A stretch of 7,190 bases of DNA from positions 1-7,190 of the forward strand of contig JAVBKA010000033.1 in NCBI GenBank assembly GCA_031546715.1. The letters run 5' to 3'. The notes under the pieces were generated by a model. That model made no database searches. It saw only the letters and a list, made by a program, of their open reading frames with translations, and was not told the origin of the DNA. Position 1 is the stretch's first letter. The number at the start of each line of letters is the position of its first letter. The translations under genes were made by a program, and so were the position numbers. The DNA is from JAVBKA01 sp031546715. Its GTDB lineage: Bacteria > Bacillota > Clostridia > Oscillospirales > UBA929. This document shows positions 1 to 3,809 of this stretch, one piece after another.

Positions 1-1
1 T

Positions 2-175
2 ACTCAGTTGGATATTGATGATAGGCAGGGGGAGGAATCAAAAACTGAAAAATGCGAGCGTGATGTTGATGATAGTAGCAATAGAAAAAGCTCTATTTTT
101 GACAAATTTCCAAGCTCGGATATGAGCTTGCGACCACGCCAAGCTAAAGCTCGCAATGTTGAGCAAGGCAGGTAG
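2..175 (+). CDS. 3' end of an unidentified gene (partial)
   Basis: An open frame enters from the left edge and ends at a TAG at 173-175, giving a 57-residue C-terminal tail. I do not recognise the family. The tail is hydrophilic and probably disordered. It has an acidic part with the motif DVDDSSNRKSS, then a basic end (LRPRQAKARNVEQGR). Such charged tails are common at the ends of plasmid replication, primase or mobilization proteins, but nothing here identifies which. A strong intrinsic terminator begins 12 bases after the stop, which supports this being the end of a real transcribed gene rather than a chance open frame. The start lies outside the window. Confidence 0.5.
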   Translation, partial: TQLDIDDRQGEESKTEKCERDVDDSSNRKSSIFDKFPSSDMSLRPRQAKARNVEQGR

Positions 176-187
176 GTAGCAATGATG

Positions 188-221
188 CAGGGTGATGTTT
201 TTTGAAATATCACCCTGTTTT
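188..221 (+). terminator. Intrinsic terminator after the left-edge gene
   Basis: CAGGGTGAT (188-196) pairs perfectly with ATCACCCTG (209-217). The stem extends inward through a G-T pair and three A-T pairs to a four-base loop, and TTTT follows at 218-221. It closes transcription of the gene ending at 175. It also covers a TTG at 202 that would otherwise look like an upstream start for the next gene. Confidence 0.8.
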
Positions 222-291
222 GATAACAGCTCATAATTTGATTTATGCCTTTAAATATTACAAAATAAATGATATAATCGAGGAGAACACA

Positions 292-540
292 ATGAAACAA
301 ATTGACCATAAAGATACCATAATTTCTCGAGCAAATCTGCGAAACTACATGCCATCAACTGACCACACTGACTGCGAGTTATGCGAGGAAGAACTTCTTT
401 TCGCAATGCAGGAAAATGACCATACATTTTCCATAGGGTTAAAAACTGTATTGAAATGTTTGGAGCTTGCGGAAGCAGAAGGATACGTTCCTAAGCTGTC
501 TAATGATTGGTGGATTAGCGTTATGAACCGTCATAAATAA
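292..540 (+). CDS. Small hypothetical protein, 82 aa, first gene of a two-gene operon
   Basis: I do not recognise this protein. The ATG at 292 is chosen because AGGAG at 281-285 lies six bases upstream. An in-frame TTG at 202 would extend the protein but falls inside the preceding terminator hairpin. The product is small, acidic in its middle and soluble-looking, with no membrane segment. Visible landmarks are a CxxC pair (C28, C31) in the stretch DCELCEEELLFAM, a helical centre, and a C-terminal YVPKLSNDWW motif with two adjacent tryptophans (W73, W74). One CxxC pair is not enough to form a full zinc site alone. The stop is only 13 bases before the start of the 299-aa gene, so the two are almost certainly co-transcribed. 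A weak promoter match (TTGATT 238-243, 17-base gap, CAAAAT 261-266) lies upstream. The function is unknown, and a role as partner or regulator of the next gene is a guess from spacing. Confidence 0.75.
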   Translation: MKQIDHKDTIISRANLRNYMPSTDHTDCELCEEELLFAMQENDHTFSIGLKTVLKCLELAEAEGYVPKLSNDWWISVMNRHK

Positions 541-553
541 TGGAGTTGAAGTA

Positions 554-1453
554 ATGCACGAATGTAAACTAAAAATTGGTGTTTCACCAATAATTGAAAT
601 CACGAAAGAAAACTTTGAGCAGCGGACTGCAAAGAGAGAACCGTATTATTCTATTCCTGGTGATGAGAACTCGCAACAATATGCAGTTTGCCCTAAATGC
701 GATAACCCAGTGCAAATCATAGGTCTATACAAAAAATTGAAAAACACAGATAGACCGTTCGGAAAGCATCTTGCTCATGCAATTGTCAAACTTGCTGAAT
801 ATGATCATGAGGAATATTTGTTTTGCCCTTACGCAAATCCAAATAAAAGAAATGGTCATGCAAAACGTTCGGAAACGAACAAAATGGCAAAGGCAATACT
901 ATCTCTGTTACATGATCAGTTTGATCGGGTAATAGAGATTCTCTCAAAGTCAATTGATATTTGTATTAGCGAAGGACTAGCAGAGTCAATGCTGAAAAAT
1001 TATTTACAAGCCGAAGGTTACTTATATTCAGGCGCAACCCTGATGAACTTACCTTGGTTTTTTGGATATGTAGTTAATGCGCAATCGTTGTTTGGAAGGA
1101 ACATTGTCGAAGGAAGCGAACTGCAATTGGCAATAGAAGAGAAATGTTCTTCTGTAATGCTCGTTCCTAGCAAACCTAAATATGTAAAGATTGGCAAAAA
1201 AGAAAACCAATTCGTCAATCTTCATTTTTGCTTGATACATCATACTCAAACTATACACGAAGACGACTTGCGTGAAACTATAGTATTCTGGGTACACCAA
1301 GGTAACGGCACTCCTCCTGAAACGGTATATAAAAAAATAATAGAAGTTGATTCGTCGTATTTTTCAAATATACTTAGCTATACTCATGAAAAAAGTAAGC
1401 TGGATATGCGTTTATTGGAAATTGCAGATAAGTTGATTCAGATACCAAAGTGA
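554..1453 (+). CDS. Hypothetical protein with a possible Cys/His metal-binding N-terminal module, 299 aa
   Basis: The ATG at 554 is preceded by TGGAG (541-545), eight bases away, immediately after the stop of the 82-aa gene. The N-terminal third carries an ordered set of possible metal ligands: CPKC (C46, C49), HLAH (H72, H75) and CPY (C91). This looks like a zinc-binding fold, and the arrangement is loosely reminiscent of the Cys/His cluster in CoiA-type competence proteins. That likeness is only a pattern impression. The rest is a mixed helix/strand domain (about residues 105-299) without a signal peptide, membrane segment or nucleotide-binding motif I can recognise. A terminator follows 27 bases after the stop, so this gene and the 82-aa gene form a self-contained transcription unit bracketed by terminators at 188-221 and 1480-1510. 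Its place beside a mobilization module suggests accessory cargo. No biochemical function can be assigned. Confidence 0.8.
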   Translation: MHECKLKIGVSPIIEITKENFEQRTAKREPYYSIPGDENSQQYAVCPKCDNPVQIIGLYKKLKNTDRPFGKHLAHAIVKLAEYDHEEYLFCPYANPNKRNGHAKRSETNKMAKAILSLLHDQFDRVIEILSKSIDICISEGLAESMLKNYLQAEGYLYSGATLMNLPWFFGYVVNAQSLFGRNIVEGSELQLAIEEKCSSVMLVPSKPKYVKIGKKENQFVNLHFCLIHHTQTIHEDDLRETIVFWVHQGNGTPPETVYKKIIEVDSSYFSNILSYTHEKSKLDMRLLEIADKLIQIPK

Positions 1454-1479
1454 ATGGCTTGATAATAGTGTCTTTTATG

Positions 1480-1510
1480 AGCAATCGCCTTTTGTGTGGT
1501 TGCTTTTTTT
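1480..1510 (+). terminator. Intrinsic terminator of the 82/299-aa operon
   Basis: AGCAATC (1480-1486) pairs with GGTTGCT (1498-1504), seven pairs including one G-T, around an 11-base loop. It runs directly into seven T residues (1504-1510). It begins 27 bases after the stop of the 299-aa gene, the usual position for an operon-ending terminator. Confidence 0.75.
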
Positions 1511-1543
1511 GTGCGCTTAACTGCCCACCCAATTATATAAAAC

Positions 1544-1596
1544 ATAACGAGAATCGGTTACGCTAATAAAACGGCGTTTCCTTCTACTCTCGTTAT
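1544..1596. repeat. Imperfect inverted repeat with nested pairing
   Basis: ATAACGAGA (1544-1552) is perfectly complementary to TCTCGTTAT (1588-1596). Inside it, GG (1556-1557) can pair with CC (1580-1581) and ACGC (1560-1563) with GCGT (1574-1577), around a TAATAAAACG loop. The arrangement gives one long, interrupted stem of the kind found at oriT or in structured leader RNA. Confidence 0.6.
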
Positions 1597-1599
1597 TTA

Positions 1600-1776
1600 A
1601 TGAGCGGAGCGACAGGTAGCAAGCATTGTAAGTGTATATACACTTACTCAAAGAAGGGAGAATCCCGCTATGCGGTTTTCTTCCTTCTTTTTCTAAACAA
1701 GTATCTCCAATCATGTTGGAGATACTTGTTTTCTTTTTGGTGCTGTCGCCCCAAACCCCACAAATTAACGAAATGA
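1600..1776 (+). CDS. Possible 58-codon leader peptide spanning both hairpins
   Basis: An ATG at 1600 opens a 58-codon frame that stays open through the palindrome and both terminator-like hairpins, and stops at TGA 1774-1776. That stop overlaps the ribosome-binding site of mobC. The predicted peptide begins MSGATGSKHCKC, has a hydrophobic middle (AVFFLLF and later YLFSFWCC) and a basic end. No good ribosome-binding site precedes the ATG (CTCGTTATTTA), which argues against efficient translation. If it is translated, ribosomes would open the hairpins and deliver translation to mobC. It may equally be a chance frame in a conserved DNA segment. This is reported as possible only. Confidence 0.25.
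   Translation: MSGATGSKHCKCIYTYSKKGESRYAVFFLLFLNKYLQSCWRYLFSFWCCRPKPHKLTK
1628..1647. repeat. Perfect 20-bp palindrome
   Basis: GTAAGTGTAT (1628-1637) is followed without a spacer by its exact reverse complement ATACACTTAC (1638-1647). A spacer-free palindrome is a better protein-binding site than an RNA hairpin. A dimeric ribbon-helix-helix protein such as the MobC encoded 140 bases downstream is the natural candidate to bind it, by inference. Confidence 0.75.
1650..1692 (+). terminator. Terminator-like hairpin 1 upstream of mobC
   Basis: A 13-pair stem (1650-1662 with 1678-1690, including one G-T) continues past a two-base mismatch into CCGC (1665-1668) and GCGG (1672-1675), capped by a TAT loop. 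A short T-tract ends it (1688-1692). It may act as a terminator or attenuator, or be part of the oriT secondary structure. Confidence 0.6.
1695..1740 (+). terminator. Terminator-like hairpin 2 upstream of mobC
   Basis: A perfect 16-pair stem (1695-1710 with 1716-1731) with a five-base TCATG loop is followed by a T-rich tract (1729-1738, interrupted by one C). It is the strongest intrinsic-terminator shape in the window. It lies only three bases after the previous hairpin and 47 bases before the mobC start, so it should block read-through from the left unless overcome. Confidence 0.75.
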
Positions 1777-1786
1777 AGTGATAGTT

Positions 1787-2125
1787 TTGTCAAATCGAGA
1801 GAGACCAAAAGCAGTTATCATTTATCTTTCAGAAGATGAAAGAAGCGTGATACATGCAAAGATGCAACAACTTGGAACACGCAATTTTTCAGCATACGCC
1901 AGAAAAATGCTCATTGACGGATATGTGGTAAAGAAAGATTTTTCCGATATGAAAAAGCTTGTCGGAGAACTTGGCGCAATTGGGCGAAATATTAATCAGC
2001 TAGCCAAACGTGCAAACGAAACCCGCAACATCTACGAACAAGATATTGCGGATTTGAGACGTGACTATTCTCGGATAACTGGTCTAATTAATGAGCGGCT
2101 TGTGAAAATAATTAAAAGCGAGTAG
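1787..2125 (+). CDS. mobC: MobC-family mobilization accessory protein
   Basis: This is a 112-aa relaxosome accessory protein of the bacterial mobilization protein MobC family. It binds near oriT and helps the relaxase reach its nick site. The N-terminal segment RPKAVIIYLSEDERSVI, followed by a helix and LGTRNFSAYARKMLIDG (residues 29-45), is a ribbon-helix-helix DNA-binding fold. The segment LGAIGRNINQLAKRAN (62-77) is the family's conserved signature, and a charged helix follows to the end. The start is taken as TTG at 1787, giving MSNRERPK, because GAAGTGAT at 1775-1782 serves as ribosome-binding site. A GTG at 1778 in the same frame lies inside that site and is less likely. The gene ends nine bases before the relaxase start, so the two form an operon. 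The structured region directly upstream is its probable binding target. No promoter is evident between the last hairpin and the gene. Confidence 0.88.
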   Translation: MSNRERPKAVIIYLSEDERSVIHAKMQQLGTRNFSAYARKMLIDGYVVKKDFSDMKKLVGELGAIGRNINQLAKRANETRNIYEQDIADLRRDYSRITGLINERLVKIIKSE

Positions 2126-2134
2126 GGGATTGCT

Positions 2135-3490
2135 TTGGCGATAACTAAAATACATGCAATTAAATCAACGCTTTCCGATGCGTTGACTTACATAATGAAT
2201 CCAGAAAAAACTGAGAACGAAGTTCTTATATCGGGATACAACGTTGAACCGAAATATGCGGCAACTGAGTTTGCGATGACAGAAATTCTTGCTTCAGCAA
2301 TTAAACATGAACAGTCAGATATTAACGGTGCAAGAAATTTAGCCTACCATATGATTCAGAGCTTTGCTCCTTGGGACAACATTACCCCGGAGCAGGCGCA
2401 CCAAATCGGAAAACAGTGGGCGGATGAATTGCTCGGCGGTATGTATGAATACGTTATTTCAACTCATGTTGATAAAGGACATATCCACAATCACATTATT
2501 TTCAATGCGACTTCTTTCTACACCCATCATAAATATGTATCCGTTCCATATAAGACGGTTAAGCAGCTTAGACAAGTAAGCGATAGACTGTGCTATGAGC
2601 ATGGATTGAATGTAACTGATAAATCTGCCAAAAAAGGAATAGGGCACTTTGAATGGCAGAAAAGAGCATTAGGTGATAGTTGGAAAGAAAAAATTGAACA
2701 ACGCATAAATGACGTAATAGGACAAGCGGTTGACTTTCAGCATTTTAAGAAATTGCTTAAAGATGCTGGTGTCGAGGTAAAAGAAGGTAAGCATCTGGCT
2801 TATAAAATAATGTTTGAAGGGCAGGAGAAATTTGTCAGGGGCAAGACCATCGGCGAACAGTATACTCGTGAAGGCATTCTTAATAGAATCGAAAATAAAT
2901 CGCCAGAACATAATAACGCTCCGGAAGAATATTCTACAATCATTAAGCGGCAGTCTCTAAAAAGTAAGCTAGTAAATACGCACTTACTTTTTGAAGCTCT
3001 AAACACAGTAAGTCGTGAGGGAATCAAAAGCTACGATGACTTTATCAGCAGGTTGGAGGAATTGCAATCTAAAGTAGGCGAAGTAAAGACGACAATAAAA
3101 ACACTGGAAACTAAAAATCTCCAGTATAAAGAGGCTGCCAAATATCTGTTAGCTGTTCAGAAATACGCACCGTTGGCAGTGAAGCGTGATGGACTGAGTG
3201 CGTCTTCACGTGAACGCTTCGTTAAGAATAATCATCAGGAACTGCAATACTATGAGCACGCTGTTTCTCAGCTTGAAAAGATGAGTGTTAATCGGAATGT
3301 TGACCCGGACAAAGTTGTTGAGTTGGTTAAAAGTCAGGATGAAAAAACTGCGGAGTTGTCGGAAGCTCTTAAAGGTGTAGAGGAGCGTGTGAAGCGGATT
3401 CAGCAGGCACAACGTGTTGTTGATAGCGTTGGGGATAGGACTTTTGGTAAGGATGTGGCGAAAGGTAAAGCTACTGGGGTGGAGTTGTAA
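2135..3490 (+). CDS. mobA: Relaxase / mobilization nuclease (MobA-type, relaxase family PF03432)
   Basis: This 451-aa protein would nick one strand at oriT, stay covalently bound through a tyrosine, and pilot the strand into a recipient through another element's conjugation channel. The N-terminal domain (about residues 1-165) has the expected motifs. Y19 in LTYIMNPEKT is the probable catalytic tyrosine. The metal-binding triad lies in HVDKGHIHNH (H111, H116, H118, H120, with D113). Residues 185-250 (FQHFKKLLKDAGVEVKEGKH to GKTIGEQYT) are the usual post-catalytic DNA-binding part. The C-terminal third (about 302-340 and 363-430) is rich in heptad-like Leu/Glu/Lys and looks coiled-coil. The start is TTG at 2135 with AGGGGAT (2124-2130) as ribosome site. 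The gene appears intact and of normal length. No coupling protein or type IV secretion gene is visible, so the element looks mobilizable rather than self-transmissible within this window. Confidence 0.92.
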   Translation: MAITKIHAIKSTLSDALTYIMNPEKTENEVLISGYNVEPKYAATEFAMTEILASAIKHEQSDINGARNLAYHMIQSFAPWDNITPEQAHQIGKQWADELLGGMYEYVISTHVDKGHIHNHIIFNATSFYTHHKYVSVPYKTVKQLRQVSDRLCYEHGLNVTDKSAKKGIGHFEWQKRALGDSWKEKIEQRINDVIGQAVDFQHFKKLLKDAGVEVKEGKHLAYKIMFEGQEKFVRGKTIGEQYTREGILNRIENKSPEHNNAPEEYSTIIKRQSLKSKLVNTHLLFEALNTVSREGIKSYDDFISRLEELQSKVGEVKTTIKTLETKNLQYKEAAKYLLAVQKYAPLAVKRDGLSASSRERFVKNNHQELQYYEHAVSQLEKMSVNRNVDPDKVVELVKSQDEKTAELSEALKGVEERVKRIQQAQRVVDSVGDRTFGKDVAKGKATGVEL

Positions 3491-3509
3491 AAAAATTCTT
3501 GCTTTTTAG

Positions 3510-3535
3510 TTGACCGTGTTTTACAATGGTATAAA
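3510..3535 (+). promoter_or_regulatory. Possible promoter of the zinc-ribbon gene
   Basis: TTGACC (3510-3515) resembles a -35 box and TATAAA (3530-3535) a -10 box, but the gap of 14 bases is shorter than the usual 16-18. Reading TAAATT (3532-3537) as the -10 box gives a 16-base gap with a poorer match. It sits in the 69-base gap between the relaxase gene and the zinc-ribbon gene, where a promoter would be needed if the two are not co-transcribed. Confidence 0.35.
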
Positions 3536-3559
3536 TTAATAGTAAGAAGGTATGTTAAA

Positions 3560-3742
3560 ATGGAAACGAAATTTACTGATCAAACGTTAAAATGTAAAGA
3601 CTGTGGAGAATCATTTGTTTGGAGTGTTAAGGAACAAGAATTTTATTCAGAACGTGGTTTTGCGGAGCGTCCACAAAGATGCAAAGCATGCAGAGATGCA
3701 AGAAAAAATCAGCCTTGCAAACCACATAGTCCAAAGAATTAA
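3560..3742 (+). CDS. Small zinc-ribbon domain protein, 60 aa
   Basis: The protein has two CxxC knuckles, CKDC (C12, C15) and CKAC (C41, C44). They are separated by 25 residues that include the segment EQEFYSERGF and then RPQRC. This matches the probable zinc-ribbon domain family (zf-trcl type, PF13451) that is widespread as tiny stand-alone proteins in Bacillota. One zinc ion should be held by the four cysteines. No catalytic residues are expected, and a nucleic-acid- or protein-binding role is usual for zinc ribbons but unproven here. AAGAAGG (3544-3550) lies nine bases before the ATG. The tail after C44 is basic and rich in Lys, Pro and Asn. It stands between the mobilization operon and the NACHT gene. 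No terminator is seen in the 67 bases before the NACHT gene, so the two may share a transcript. Confidence 0.85.
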   Translation: METKFTDQTLKCKDCGESFVWSVKEQEFYSERGFAERPQRCKACRDARKNQPCKPHSPKN

Positions 3743-3809
3743 CTACCGAATTGAAAAGATGTAATCAGCAAGATAGATATCGTTTTAGACGTGAATGGGA
3801 TGCTTTTTG

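Larger units (their letters stand above)
1511..1786 (+). other. Structured region before mobC, candidate origin of transfer (oriT)
   Basis: This gene-poor stretch lies between the end of the upstream operon and mobC. From left to right it holds an imperfect inverted repeat (1544-1596), a perfect 20-bp palindrome (1628-1647) and two adjacent strong hairpins (1650-1692 and 1695-1740). In mobilizable plasmids and elements of this kind, oriT usually lies directly upstream of the mobC/mobA genes and consists of inverted repeats next to a nick site. Position and repeat density support the call. I cannot identify the nick site itself, so the boundaries are approximate. The last 46 bases before mobC (1741-1786) contain no convincing promoter. 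Confidence 0.5.

Noticed and set aside
273..278. TATAAT box before the 82-aa gene
   Set aside because: RNA would start at about 284-286, cutting off the ribosome-binding site at 281-285. Its -35 partner (TTTAAA 250-255) is also weak.
202..291. Upstream TTG start that would lengthen the 82-aa protein by 30 residues
   Set aside because: The TTG lies within the loop of the terminator hairpin 188-221 and has no ribosome site, while ATG 292 has AGGAG six bases upstream.
4..309. Minus-strand 101-codon frame at the left edge
   Set aside because: It runs through the terminator and the start of the 82-aa gene on the opposite strand, and its translation has no recognisable features.
170..1628. Shared AGGTAGCAA near 174-182 and 1614-1622, considered as direct repeats or att sites
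   Set aside because: The match is only nine bases and does not extend on either side, so chance is sufficient.
1517..1714. Minus-strand open frame across the hairpin block
   Set aside because: It runs antisense through the palindrome and hairpins, has no family resemblance, and is most likely a by-product of the repeats.
1778..1786. GTG at 1778 as the mobC start
   Set aside because: It lies inside the GAAGTGAT ribosome-binding site and has no ribosome site of its own. TTG 1787 gives the expected short N-terminus before RPKAVII.
3491..3508. A-run and T-run after the relaxase gene as a terminator
   Set aside because: The possible stem is only A-T pairs with no G/C core, so it is too weak to call.
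3795..3809. ATG at 3795 as the NACHT gene start
   Set aside because: No ribosome-binding site precedes it, and GGGA at 3797-3800 suits ATG 3810. The difference is only five residues and remains uncertain.
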